Assembly (NCBI GenBank): GCA_947066105.1
Contig: CAMSYM010000006.1
Coordinates: forward strand, 1 to 64,000
DNA from: an uncultured Clostridia bacterium
GTDB taxonomy: Bacteria; Bacillota; Clostridia; Christensenellales; Pumilibacteraceae
Direction: 5' to 3'
Length of the DNA: 64,000 nucleotides
The notes beneath the pieces are model-generated. The model was not told the origin of the DNA, did no database searches, and saw only the letters and a program-made list of their open reading frames with translations. The position numbers and the translations under genes were made by a program. Shown here one piece after another: positions 16,860 through 25,901 of this stretch (the first letter of the stretch is position 1; each line of letters begins with the position of its first letter).

Positions 16860-17183
16860 ATGAGCAGTAAAGAAAGAAAAATCGACCATCTTTTATCGGT
16901 GCTGGTAATATGCCTGTACGCCGTGATCATCGCCATCAAATGGATAATGGTATACCAGAGCGTACCCGACGGCGCGCTCAGAGCGGTCGATATAATCCGC
17001 ACGATCGTGCTGTGCCTGATGTTTATAGTTATCATGTACAACGCATGTTGTTGGACGAACAGCCTTATACTCAAAATAGTATTTATCGTGATAACCGCCT
17101 TCCTTATAGCGAGCGCGATCTCGGTACAGATCCCCGCCGTTCAGCAGTTCTTCTACGAAAACAATATCCCGTTCATACTGTAA
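16860..17183 (+). CDS. Small integral membrane protein of unknown function
   Basis: Protein of 107 residues with three hydrophobic helices (about 13-33, 45-65 and 70-92) and a lysine-rich N-terminus. A strong Shine-Dalgarno, GCGGAGGT, lies 5 nt before the ATG, and its own terminator follows, so it is very likely a real gene. It sits between ilvN and ilvD but has its own signals, so a link to branched-chain amino acids is not established. Confidence 0.75.
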   Translation: MSSKERKIDHLLSVLVICLYAVIIAIKWIMVYQSVPDGALRAVDIIRTIVLCLMFIVIMYNACCWTNSLILKIVFIVITAFLIASAISVQIPAVQQFFYENNIPFIL

Positions 17184-17211
17184 ACGTCGGCAAAACTCCG
17201 AAAAATACCGT

Positions 17212-17249
17212 AAAAGAGCGTTAAACCGTGTGTTTGACGCTCTTTTTTT
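17212..17249 (+). terminator. Terminator after the small membrane protein
   Basis: AAAAGAGCG (17212-17220) pairs with CGCTCTTTT, followed by a T run. Confidence 0.85.
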
Positions 17250-17260
17250 GACGCTACACA

Positions 17261-17289
17261 TTGACAAAACGATATTTTCATGGTAAAAT
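17261..17289 (+). promoter_or_regulatory. Promoter of ilvD-leuB
   Basis: TTGACA (17261-17266), 17 bp, TAAAAT (17284-17289) preceded by TGG. Confidence 0.85.
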
Positions 17290-17336
17290 ATCGGTATAAA
17301 AATAACGTAAAATACGGTTAAACAAGGTAGTGTAAT

Positions 17337-18998
17337 ATGTCACAAGAACTGTGTTCGAGCATGGAAAAAGCGCCGCACCGCGCATTACTCAAAGCGTTGG
17401 GCTTGACCGACGAAGAGCTTGAAAAGCCCATCGTCGCGATCATTTCCGCCAAGTCGGAGATAGTACCCGGTCACGCGCATCTCGACCGCATAACGGACGC
17501 GGTAAAGGCGGGCGTATATGCTGGCGGTTGCACGCCGGTAGTCATACCCGCGATAGGCGTTTGCGACGGGCTGGCGATGGGACATGCGGGCATGCGCTAC
17601 TCGTTGCCGTCGCGCGAGCTTATAGCCGACAGCGTGGAAACAATGCTCGTCGCGCACGCGTTCGACGGCGCGGTATTCGTACCCAACTGCGACAAGATAG
17701 TTCCAGGCATGCTCATGGGCGCGGCGCGCGTCAACATACCGTCGATATTCGTTTCGGGCGGACCTATGCTGAGCGGGATATTCCGCGGCAAAAAGGTCGG
17801 GCTTTCGTCCATGTACGAAGGCATAGGCGCGGTCAACAACGGCACGATGAGCCGCGCGGAGCTGGACGAGCTGGAAAACGTCGCCTGCCCCGGTTGCGGC
17901 AGTTGTTGCGGCATGTACACAGCCAATTCGCTCAACTGTCTGTGCGAAGCTTTGGGCATGGCGCTCCCCGGCAACGGCACGGCGCTCGCCGTATCGGCGG
18001 AACGCGTACGGCTTGCCAAGCGCGCGGGCGCGGCGGTATGCGAGCTTGTTCGCGACGCCGTAACGCCGCGCATGATAATGACAAAACGCGCGTTCGTAAA
18101 CGCGCTCACTCTCGATATGGCGTTGGGCGCGTCCACCAATACGCTGCTCCACCTGTTCGCAATAGCCGACGAATGCAACATAAAACTCGATCTCGATCTC
18201 GTACAACAGATATCCGACAAAACGCCCACCCTGTGCCTGCTCTCGCCCGCATCCGATAAGGACATGCAGGACCTGCATCTCGCGGGCGGCGTGTGCGCGG
18301 TATTGCACGAGCTTGCAAAGCGCAATCTCATAGACGGCTCGGCGCATACCGTTCACGGTTGCGCGCTCGCCGACGATTACGAACACGCGCACGTGACGGA
18401 CACGAGCGTTATCCGCAAGATAGACGACCCTGTATCCCCCGTCGGCGGACTTGCCGTTTTGCGCGGCAATCTCGCGGAGGACGGAGCGGTAGTAAAGCGC
18501 TCGGCGGTATCCGCTTCGATGCTTACGTTCACCGGCAAAGCGCGTTGCTTCAACTGCGAAGAGGACGCGGTGTCCGCGATCTACGACGGACGCATCAAGG
18601 AAGGCGACGTGATAGTTATCCGCTACGAAGGACCTGCGGGCGGACCGGGCATGCGCGAAATGCTCACACCCACCGCCGCGCTCGTCGGCATGGGCATGGA
18701 CGAAAAAGTCGCGCTCGTTACCGACGGTCGGTTTTCGGGCGCTACGCGCGGCGCGGCGATCGGACACGTTTCCCCCGAAGCGGCGGAAGGCGGCAAGCTC
18801 GCGCTCGTCAACGACGGCGACGTTATCAAGATAGACATACCCAACGGCAGACTCACTCTGGACGTTCCCGCAAAAATGCTCGACGCGCGTCGCAAAAAAC
18901 TGCGTCCCAAGGATTCCAATGCGTCGGGCTGGTTGCTCAGATACCAAAATCTCGTCACGTCCGCAACGACTGGCGCGGTGCTTAAAAAGAAATTTTGA
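17337..18998 (+). CDS. ilvD: Dihydroxy-acid dehydratase
   Basis: Fe-S enzyme of 553 residues that dehydrates 2,3-dihydroxy-isovalerate and -methylvalerate, the third step of valine/isoleucine synthesis. Visible signatures are [21 protein letters not shown] (about 74-94), NCDKIVPGM (Cys118) and [12 protein letters not shown] (about 187-198), the Cys-rich cluster and Mg-binding region, plus [10 protein letters not shown] near the C-terminus. Full length for the family. It has its own promoter. leuB follows after 35 bp. ilvC, which makes its substrate, is not in this window. Confidence 0.96.
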   Translation: MSQELCSSMEKAPHRALLKALGLTDEELEKPIVAIISAKSEIVPGHAHLDRITDAVKAGVYAGGCTPVVIPAIGVCDGLAMGHAGMRYSLPSRELIADSVETMLVAHAFDGAVFVPNCDKIVPGMLMGAARVNIPSIFVSGGPMLSGIFRGKKVGLSSMYEGIGAVNNGTMSRAELDELENVACPGCGSCCGMYTANSLNCLCEALGMALPGNGTALAVSAERVRLAKRAGAAVCELVRDAVTPRMIMTKRAFVNALTLDMALGASTNTLLHLFAIADECNIKLDLDLVQQISDKTPTLCLLSPASDKDMQDLHLAGGVCAVLHELAKRNLIDGSAHTVHGCALADDYEHAHVTDTSVIRKIDDPVSPVGGLAVLRGNLAEDGAVVKRSAVSASMLTFTGKARCFNCEEDAVSAIYDGRIKEGDVIVIRYEGPAGGPGMREMLTPTAALVGMGMDEKVALVTDGRFSGATRGAAIGHVSPEAAEGGKLALVNDGDVIKIDIPNGRLTLDVPAKMLDARRKKLRPKDSNASGWLLRYQNLVTSATTGAVLKKKF

Positions 18999-19033
18999 CC
19001 GCACGACGGTAAATTAAGGACGCAAGCAAGATC

Positions 19034-20110
19034 ATGAACTGCCGAATAACACTGTTAAAAGGCGACGGGATAGGTCCCGAAGTCATAGACGGCGCGACCG
19101 CCGTACTCAATGCGGTAGAGCGCAAGTTCTGTCACGACTTCGGATTGAATTCGATGCCGTTCGGCGGCAACGCGCTCGACCTGACGGGCGTTCCCTTGCC
19201 CGAAGAAACGCTCAACGCATGCAAGCGATCGGACGCCGTACTCGTCGGCGCGGTAGGCGGTCCGCAATGGAACGACATAAAACCGCACAACCGCCCCGAA
19301 CGCGCGTTGATATCGTTGCGCTCGGCGCTCGGTCTGTATGCGGGGCTGTACCCCGCCGTGCTTTATCCCGCGCTCGCGCCGTCGAGCGCATTGCGAGCGG
19401 ACGTTGCCAAGCGCGGCGCGGACATACTGCTCGTGCGCGAACTGTCCGGCGGCATATACAACGGCGAGCACGGCTACCGCGACGGCGCGCTCGGTCAGGA
19501 AGCGTACGATACCGACGTATATTCGATAAGCGCGGTAGAGCGCATCGCGGATATGGCTTTCGAGCTTGCGCGCACGCGCAAACGCCGCGTTGCAAGCGTC
19601 GACAAAGCCAACGTTTTGACCGCGAGCAAGCTGTGGCGCGCCACCGTCGACCGCGTAGCCAAAGGCTATCCCGACGTGGAAATAGTACATAAGCACATTG
19701 GCAATTGCGCTGTCGAACTGTTGACCCGCCCCGATGAATTCGACGTGATACTCACATCGGGGCTGTTCGGCGATATGCTCGTATCCGAGCTTGCCGCGAT
19801 CACGGGATCGATAGGCATGCTCCCGTCCTGCGTCGTAGGCAAAGGCGCGATAAGCATTTACGGCGCAGTCCACGGCTCCGCGCCCGACATTGCGGGCAAG
19901 GACGCGGCAAACCCGATAGGCGCGATACTTTCTGCGGCAATGTTGCTCGCATCGTCGCTGGGTTTGCGCACGGAAGCCGCCGCGATCGACAAAGCGGTAA
20001 AAACGACGCTCGCCAAAGGACTGCGCACCAAGGACATAGCGCACGGCAAAAAATACGTGACATGTTCGCGCATGGCGGAAGAAATAGCAATCAACGTGTT
20101 CAACGCCTGA
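19034..20110 (+). CDS. leuB: 3-isopropylmalate dehydrogenase
   Basis: NAD-dependent oxidative decarboxylase of 358 residues for the third step of leucine synthesis. Motifs: GDGIGPEV (9-16), LYAGLYPA and RELSGGIYNGEHG in the substrate region, DKANVL, and the NAD-binding HGSAPDIAGKDAANP. Normal length. AAGGA lies 13 nt before the ATG, a loose spacing. leuA, leuC and leuD are absent from the window. Probably co-transcribed with ilvD. Confidence 0.95.
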   Translation: MNCRITLLKGDGIGPEVIDGATAVLNAVERKFCHDFGLNSMPFGGNALDLTGVPLPEETLNACKRSDAVLVGAVGGPQWNDIKPHNRPERALISLRSALGLYAGLYPAVLYPALAPSSALRADVAKRGADILLVRELSGGIYNGEHGYRDGALGQEAYDTDVYSISAVERIADMAFELARTRKRRVASVDKANVLTASKLWRATVDRVAKGYPDVEIVHKHIGNCAVELLTRPDEFDVILTSGLFGDMLVSELAAITGSIGMLPSCVVGKGAISIYGAVHGSAPDIAGKDAANPIGAILSAAMLLASSLGLRTEAAAIDKAVKTTLAKGLRTKDIAHGKKYVTCSRMAEEIAINVFNA

Positions 20111-20142
20111 CCGCCGATTATCGATCCCGCGATCCCGCACTA

Positions 20143-20205
20143 CGATTTCACTCTCGCCCCCCCCACAGGGGTCGATCACTACGCATTACGAATTCCGAAT
20201 TAAAA
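20143..20205 (+). repeat. Partial family A repeat with a C8 run
   Basis: A degraded end of the family A unit (ACAGGGGTCGATCA, then ATTACGAATTCCGAATT), containing eight consecutive C at 20157-20164. It lies between leuB and acpP. Confidence 0.65.
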
Positions 20206-20229
20206 ATAACCCAAAAAGGAGATATAAAA

Positions 20230-20448
20230 ATGTTTGAAAGGATACAAAAAGAACTCGCCGAATACTTCGAGTTAGACCCCGCTACCGTCACCCGCGACAC
20301 GTCGTTCGCGGACGATCTTAAAGCCGATTCGCTCGCTCTCATGGAGTTGATGTTCAATCTCGAATCGGAAACCGGCAAAACGCTGGACGACGACGTTATC
20401 GAAAAGGTAAAGACGGTCGGCGATCTTTGCGACATGCTCGAAAAATGA
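20230..20448 (+). CDS. acpP: Acyl carrier protein
   Basis: Protein of 72 residues carrying growing acyl chains on 4'-phosphopantetheine in fatty-acid synthesis. The attachment motif is ADSLALMEL with Ser34, preceded by DTSFADDLKADS. It is acidic, with the normal four-helix pattern and length. AAAAGGAG lies before the ATG at 20230; the longer upstream frame runs through repeat DNA. It stands alone, with no fab genes on either side, and is followed by a strong terminator. Confidence 0.93.
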   Translation: MFERIQKELAEYFELDPATVTRDTSFADDLKADSLALMELMFNLESETGKTLDDDVIEKVKTVGDLCDMLEK

Positions 20449-20516
20449 TAGCACACCGAAAAAGCTCGACGGACAAAACGCCGAGCGTTTTATTGCTCGG
20501 CTATATACCGAGCAAT

Positions 20517-20554
20517 AAATAAACGTCGCTCTAATTTGAACGACGTTTATTTTT
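20517..20554 (+). terminator. Bidirectional terminator after acpP
   Basis: A 12-bp stem (AAATAAACGTCG, 20517-20528, with CGACGTTTATTT, 20541-20552) with a T run. It also serves the convergent phosphoesterase gene. Confidence 0.85.
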
Positions 20555-20567
20555 GCATGTTCTTATT

Positions 20568-22649
20568 TCAGCCCGATACGATCGTGTCAAGCGGGATCTG
20601 CTCCAAATCGAAGCTTCCGTCGTCATGGATGGTTATCAGTTCCGCGCCGCGTTGGGCCATATCCCCTTCTATACCCGGCATTGCGAGATAGTCTATGCTC
20701 ATACCGTAAGTGAGCCGAATACCCCTGTATTCGAGCGACATATTGTTGTAGTGATCGTGTCCGCAAAAGACGGCTTTGGTGCTGTTAAGCTCGACCATTG
20801 TGTCAAATAGCTTGCTCGGATAATCGGAACAACACACCTTGTTTATCATTTTTTCGTCGTTGCGCCCGAAAAAGTATTTCACTTCGTCGCTGCCAGCAAC
20901 GTACAGTTCGTACGCCGTGCGGTATTCTTGCAGCGGGATATGAAAAAACGCCATGGAATCGACAGTGCGCGCTTCTCTTGCGTTCAGCCGCTCGACGTTT
21001 TGCTTATACCACTCGACCTGATCGTCATGGATATAATCGTAATCGTTGATACCGTTGCCCGTGTACGCATTGGAATCTATCAAAAACAACGCGGTGTTGA
21101 GCGAGCCGTCCGCGCGGCGCAATTCTATCAACTGATTGTTTCTACCCGTTACAGGCGGTTGAATATACGGATACAGCAGTGTACCCGACGTCTTGAACGA
21201 CAGCGTTTTGAATATCTCATTCATATCGTCTTGCGACGCAGACGCCATGCTTTCGGTATCGTGATTACCGTACGTAAACGCCCACGGGATACCTATGTTG
21301 CGCATAAACGCTGCAAACTGACCTATCGGCGCGGAGTTGTTGAAGGACAGCGACATTATACCGAGCGGAAAACACAGATCGCCCGTAACTATCACAAGAT
21401 CGGGCTTGGAATATTCGATCTCCGCATACACGGCAGTCAATGCCTTTAAGTCCTTTCTATATGAGAATAAGCTCCCGCCGAGATGTATATCGGTCAAATG
21501 CAATATCTTAAAATCATCGGTCGCCGACGTTATCGTATATACGCCGCTATCGTCGTCGTAGCTTATATCATGCGCGGCATGCTCTACCGCCGCGACGGAA
21601 TTGATATAAGTCTGAGTGTACCACGTGTCGCGTTGCATCGCAAAAAAGCCTACGCCGACCACTGCCGCAGTCGTAACGACGGCGACGCGCCGCCTGTTGA
21701 CCGCAATGTTTTTTACTGTTACGCGCTTGCGCCAAACAAAAACGTACACGGCGTAAAACACCGCGAATATCGCGCCCGCGATCATAAACACGTTAAACGG
21801 ATATCCGAGCCTATTGCGCAGAGTGCCCACGAGCGTCGCCACAATCACCCAATACCCCGCCGAAAAACAAGTAACGCCGATAAAATGCTTATAAAACCTG
21901 CGCTTATCCGCCGTTTTTATCCTGCGCTGTATCATGTCGAAGCACAGCCTGTTTTTTATCAATATAAAGATCGGAAACTCCAACCACAGCATATTCGACA
22001 GCAACAGCTCGGACGCTTCGGCGGGCTTGGAATGCCCGAACAGCATTATCACTGTAAAGTATACCAAAAACGCGCCGACCGCAATACACGCGATTATCGT
22101 CCCGTTGAGCCTGCGTTTCACGTACATATCGGCGAGATCGCGCAAGTACTCGAACGAGCGTCGATCGTACTTTTCGGACACGCACGCCCTTTCGCGCCGC
22201 ACGAAGCTCCTTAACAAAAAGAACGCGCCCACGCCCAATCCCGCCGCTATCAACAACACGAACACCGACTGTATGGGCGCGTTTATCAGCGCATAAACAA
22301 ACCAAAACAGTTCGACGGAAGCTCCCACGCCGAGCAAAGCTATGCCGTATATCTTACCGCGCTGTTTGCGTATATCCTTTTTGGTCGCGCCGAAACGCTT
22401 TACGTCGTCGGTAGCGCGCAGGCTTTCGCTCTCGTCGGCGTCGTAGCCCGCAAGCGCCGCCATGTCGCAAAGCTTTCCGTAGCCTTGCACAAGCGCGTCA
22501 AACGCTTGCTCGTCGGTCTTGCCTTCTCTTAATTCGTCGAACTTCTCGATCAATGCGTTTTCTATCGCGCTTCTCGCTTTGACCGCATTCTCCGAATACG
22601 GCAGATCGTCGAAATACATATCGACCAAGTTTTTTATCCTGTTAAGCAT
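20568..22649 (-). CDS. Membrane-bound calcineurin-like phosphoesterase
   Basis: Protein of 693 residues in three parts. Residues 1-75 are an acidic helical head (ALIEKFDELREGKTDEQA) like the HAAS/DUF1700 regions of membrane sensors. Several TM segments follow to about 345. The C-terminal domain, about 385-690, is a metallophosphoesterase with the dimetal motifs LTDIHLG, VTGDLC, YGNHDTE and CGHDHYNN. A single TM segment leads into the catalytic domain, probably placing it outside the cell. The start at 22649 has GGAG 6 nt upstream. The substrate is unknown. It has its own terminator and no clear operon partner. Confidence 0.82.
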   Translation of the reverse strand: MLNRIKNLVDMYFDDLPYSENAVKARSAIENALIEKFDELREGKTDEQAFDALVQGYGKLCDMAALAGYDADESESLRATDDVKRFGATKKDIRKQRGKIYGIALLGVGASVELFWFVYALINAPIQSVFVLLIAAGLGVGAFFLLRSFVRRERACVSEKYDRRSFEYLRDLADMYVKRRLNGTIIACIAVGAFLVYFTVIMLFGHSKPAEASELLLSNMLWLEFPIFILIKNRLCFDMIQRRIKTADKRRFYKHFIGVTCFSAGYWVIVATLVGTLRNRLGYPFNVFMIAGAIFAVFYAVYVFVWRKRVTVKNIAVNRRRVAVVTTAAVVGVGFFAMQRDTWYTQTYINSVAAVEHAAHDISYDDDSGVYTITSATDDFKILHLTDIHLGGSLFSYRKDLKALTAVYAEIEYSKPDLVIVTGDLCFPLGIMSLSFNNSAPIGQFAAFMRNIGIPWAFTYGNHDTESMASASQDDMNEIFKTLSFKTSGTLLYPYIQPPVTGRNNQLIELRRADGSLNTALFLIDSNAYTGNGINDYDYIHDDQVEWYKQNVERLNAREARTVDSMAFFHIPLQEYRTAYELYVAGSDEVKYFFGRNDEKMINKVCCSDYPSKLFDTMVELNSTKAVFCGHDHYNNMSLEYRGIRLTYGMSIDYLAMPGIEGDMAQRGAELITIHDDGSFDLEQIPLDTIVSG

Positions 22650-22693
22650 ATCTTCTCCGTAACGTCTGTTTATTTGGCGCAAAAGCGTGTGCG

Positions 22694-23779
22694 TTACTTG
22701 TAAAACAAAAACAAATACACCCCGTTGGGATAGCGAAAGTACGGCGCGTTGCCGCTCGAATACCCGAAGTCCCCGCCGCCTATCGCCGCATATGCGGACT
22801 TTATATCGGTCGCGTACATATCGACCGAATTGACCTGCACCTTGTCGGGATATTTGAGCTTGACTTCGAGCTTGCCTATCTCGTTTTTTGCTCGCTTGGC
22901 CGCTTTGAACAGCGCCGTAAGCTCGTCCGCCGAGCGTACCGTCGCCGAGAATTCCGCGCCGCCGACGTTCACCGTTTTATCGGCGTAATAATCGTGATCG
23001 ACGCTCGCGATAAACGGCTGTTCCGAAAACACGTGCGTTTGCGGTTTAAATTCGGATATGGTCTTATCCGAAAGCAAAAAGTACCCGTGCGACAACTGCT
23101 TTTCGTACTTTCCGCCGCCCACCGTATAATGCGCCGCGTCCGCGGTAACGTCGACGTTATACCAAACGCCGTTTACTTTCACCTTGTTCCAAGCATGCGG
23201 AACGGACGCCAAAGACCCGGTCACACGCAAAACGTCCAAGCCTTCGAGCGCGCACAAAAACTCGAACGCGCGGCTCAGCCCGTCGCATACCGCCTTTCCG
23301 CCCAAAAGCGCGCCGTCGATGTAAAACGCGGGATCGTCGCCGAGTTCGGTCGCGCCGTCGGTATAATCGTCGTACAGCTCGAAATCGTACTCAACGTAGC
23401 GGACAAGATAATCGTGTATCGCATGCACTTTGTTATACTCGCCGTCGTCCGACGTATGCCAAGCATTGAGCACGTATCTGTCGAGTACGGCGCGCGCCGC
23501 ATCGTAAACAGGCTCGGCGGGATCGTCGTCGCCGAATATCGGGCGTTTTTTATCGTATACCACCGCCGAATACAGTTCGTCCACGCACTCGCGCAACCCG
23601 CCCGAGCCTTTGAGCGTTACGCTCTCGCGCGAGTCGACTGGGCGTATGGGAGTTTCGTCGGGAACGGTTATAAGATGCGGCGGGATATCGGGCGTGCCGT
23701 TTCGTCCCGAACACGCAACGAACGTAAAACACGTCAACGCCGCAAGCGCGACCGCCGTAAGTTTGGATCTAAATCGCAT
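22694..23779 (-). CDS. Transglutaminase-like lipoprotein
   Basis: Exported lipoprotein of 361 residues with lipobox FVAC (Cys23). A transglutaminase/protease-like fold lies at about 100-225 with the expected triad: Cys165 (GKAVCDGLS), His195 (PHAWNKV) and Asp210 (WYNVDVTAD). Bacterial members act as extracytoplasmic peptidases or cross-linkers; the substrate is not known. Its start lies inside the end of the upstream protease gene (11-bp overlap, 23769-23779), so translation is probably coupled, and the two proteins may share a process at the cell surface. Confidence 0.85.
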   Translation of the reverse strand: MRFRSKLTAVALAALTCFTFVACSGRNGTPDIPPHLITVPDETPIRPVDSRESVTLKGSGGLRECVDELYSAVVYDKKRPIFGDDDPAEPVYDAARAVLDRYVLNAWHTSDDGEYNKVHAIHDYLVRYVEYDFELYDDYTDGATELGDDPAFYIDGALLGGKAVCDGLSRAFEFLCALEGLDVLRVTGSLASVPHAWNKVKVNGVWYNVDVTADAAHYTVGGGKYEKQLSHGYFLLSDKTISEFKPQTHVFSEQPFIASVDHDYYADKTVNVGGAEFSATVRSADELTALFKAAKRAKNEIGKLEVKLKYPDKVQVNSVDMYATDIKSAYAAIGGGDFGYSSGNAPYFRYPNGVYLFLFYK

Positions 23780-25154
23780 ATCGGTATTCGTCGATCGTGA
23801 CGACGCGCTCATCGCCGCCGCGAGCGACAGTCAGTTTGAGCGAGTTGCCCGCGCCGCCGCGGTTATAGCGCAACAGCATGCCTATAGTTTCGCAAATATC
23901 GGACGACACTTTGACGTCGCCTATCTTTGTAATCACGTCGCCTATATTGACGTTTGCGGGCGGCGATGCCAGATCGAGCGATACGACGGTCAGTTTTCCG
24001 CCTATATACGCGCAATTGAATCTAAACGGCAAGCCCAACCAATCGACCACGGCATTTTCCGCGTGATCGATCTTTATCTGTCGTTTCAACGTGATGGGCA
24101 TCAACCCCACCTCGCCTCCGTTCGACTGCGCGAGTATGCGTTTATACACCGAGTACAAGATCGATACGGGCGTTGCGAAGCCCGTGTCCTCCACGTCGGC
24201 GCTTGCGCCGCCGTCCGTATCCACGCCCGCCGAATTGCTCATGCGGTAAGTTCCGAGTCCGACCAACCGCCCTTTCATATCGAACAAGCCGCCGCCGCTC
24301 ATGCCGGCGTTTATGACCGCCGTAGTGCGCATGACCGGAACAGTCTTTTTTTCGCTTGCGTCAAACAGCTCGTTGCATTCCAAAAGCTCGCTCTTGCGCG
24401 AAACGATGCCGTCGTACGCGGCGATCCCGAAACCCATGGCGTTGCCTATCGACACCACATAATCGCCTTCGTTTACGGCGATATCGGGCGAGAACCCGTC
24501 CGAACCGTCGAGATCGTACACGGTGAACGCGGTCTTATGCTCTACGGTCAAGACCGCCACGTCGTAATGCAGATCGTAACCGACCACCGTAGCGGCGTAA
24601 AAAATATCTTCGCCGTAAAACCTGACCGACGGCAATATCCCGCCGTCGAAATACCGTTCGATGATGTGCGCGTTGGTCACCGCGTAAACGGTGTTGCCGC
24701 TACGCTTCATTATAACGCAACTTCCGCGAAGCGAGCCGCAGGCAAGCTCCGCAACACAGCTCTTGCGCGTCGATACGACCGCGGCTATGTTTTGTTGCAC
24801 GTCGCCGGTACCTATCACAGGCGGACGCTCGCCGCTTTTCATGAAATGCGCGGTGAGCAATGACGAACACACGCCCACCGCAATACATAACACGGTCATG
24901 ACGATAAGCGTTATCCAAACAAGCCCGTCCACGCCGCCGAAAACGCGTTTGCCCTTGACCGACGCATAACCGCCGCCCATTCCGCGCTCGTTCTCGCCGT
25001 CGTATACGCGTAACGGCGGTTGCTCGCTCGGCACGCCGCCGCGTCCGTCCGCAGACAGCGCTCCGCCGTCCGTCGGAACAACGCCGCGTTGCCCGTCGTC
25101 CACCGTCGCGGGTACGTTTTGCGATTTGTTTTCGTTTTCCGTTTTATCGTTCAT
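23769..25154 (-). CDS. HtrA/DegP-like serine protease, membrane-anchored
   Basis: Protein of 461 residues: cytoplasmic head 1-75 (acidic, Gly-rich), one TM segment (about 77-101), a trypsin-like domain with His163 (VTNAHII), Asp198 (HYDVAVL) and Ser286 (NAGMSGGGLF), and a C-terminal PDZ domain (about 375-455; NIGDVITKIGDVKV). The Ser motif is GMSGG instead of the common GNSGG, and a GETL-type loop is not obvious. It is a quality-control or processing protease outside the membrane. First gene of a two-gene operon with the transglutaminase-like lipoprotein. Confidence 0.87.
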   Translation of the reverse strand: MNDKTENENKSQNVPATVDDGQRGVVPTDGGALSADGRGGVPSEQPPLRVYDGENERGMGGGYASVKGKRVFGGVDGLVWITLIVMTVLCIAVGVCSSLLTAHFMKSGERPPVIGTGDVQQNIAAVVSTRKSCVAELACGSLRGSCVIMKRSGNTVYAVTNAHIIERYFDGGILPSVRFYGEDIFYAATVVGYDLHYDVAVLTVEHKTAFTVYDLDGSDGFSPDIAVNEGDYVVSIGNAMGFGIAAYDGIVSRKSELLECNELFDASEKKTVPVMRTTAVINAGMSGGGLFDMKGRLVGLGTYRMSNSAGVDTDGGASADVEDTGFATPVSILYSVYKRILAQSNGGEVGLMPITLKRQIKIDHAENAVVDWLGLPFRFNCAYIGGKLTVVSLDLASPPANVNIGDVITKIGDVKVSSDICETIGMLLRYNRGGAGNSLKLTVARGGDERVVTIDEYRYAI

Positions 25155-25182
25155 AAAATTATCCCGTTGAAAATTTGTTTAC

Positions 25183-25211
25183 ATTTTAACATATCGCGCG
25201 CCCGCTGTCAA
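25183..25211 (-). promoter_or_regulatory. Promoter of the HtrA-transglutaminase operon
   Basis: TTGACA (25211-25206), 17 bp, TAAAAT (25188-25183) on the minus strand. Confidence 0.85.
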
Positions 25212-25257
25212 CAAAACGCGCCGTCGCCGCATAAGGGGGGAGCAACGCGCGCCGTAT

Positions 25258-25422
25258 GTCGAAACTCGCAAAGTATTATGTAAATACGACATTGTCGAAA
25301 CCGTTACAATACTCGAAGTTTTCGACTCATGCGGACAAACGACTGCGCGCACAACGTTACATACGCTCCGTACACAGCGACCGATTTATTGTCGAAAGCT
25401 TATAATACTCGCACTTTTCGAC
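25258..25422. repeat. Three related GTCGAAA/TTTCGAC dyad elements
   Basis: GTCGAAA (25294-25300) with TTTCGAC (25320-25326), and GTCGAAA (25391-25397) with TTTCGAC (25416-25422); both enclose AATACTCG. A third, inverted, looser copy lies at 25258-25290. A similar dyad (27062-27089) lies upstream of the small gene at 27129. They may be operators or promoters; no gene follows directly here. Confidence 0.5.
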
Positions 25423-25537
25423 AAAACTCCGTATTGCGGCGCGCCGTCCGCAATGTTTTAGGCACGGAAAAACACGCCCGTTAAAGCGTGTTTGTTATAG
25501 CCGGATATATGGAAACCGCAAACCTATTTGTCCTATA

Positions 25538-25756
25538 TAACAGCCAAAGCCATACAAGCGTAGCGTTCTGCTGTTTTAGTCCTACGTAGCAAGGCGCAGC
25601 CTTATTCCGAACAAGCGTAGTGCATGGACTGCTTTTGTCTTACGTAGCAAGGCGTAGCCTTATTCTAAACAAGCGTAGCGCAGTGGGCAATCTCATCCTT
25701 ATTTATTTTATATGGTTGAGATCCTTCGCTTCGCTCAGGATGACAAAAGAGTGATG
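25538..25756 (+). repeat. Family B repeat cluster, copy 2
   Basis: Iterated words such as CCTACGTAGCAAGGCGTAG and CCGAACAAGCGTAG lead into a full family B unit at 25671-25756. Confidence 0.8.
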
Positions 25757-25769
25757 CATTTCTTATTTT

Positions 25770-25896
25770 GTCATCTCGACCGAAGTGCGCTTGCGCACGT
25801 AGCGGAGAGATCTAAGCGTCAGCCGCACATTGCTCACTCACCGCGTAGCGGTCATTAATTCCGCATTCCGAATTCCTAATTCCGAATTCCCAATTT
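25770..25896 (+). repeat. Dispersed repeat family A, copy 4
   Basis: Full unit, ending a few bases before the ung stop codon. The stretch 25155-25901 otherwise contains only the HtrA promoter, the dyads and a small hairpin near 25468-25494. Confidence 0.85.
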
Positions 25897-25901
25897 TCTT
25901 A

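Noticed and set aside
17385-19004. 539-residue frame opposite ilvD
   Set aside because: Shadow frame; ilvD motifs lie on the other strand.
20157-20164. C8 tract as a third slippage switch
   Set aside because: It lies in degenerate repeat DNA between leuB and acpP, not in a promoter spacer or coding sequence.
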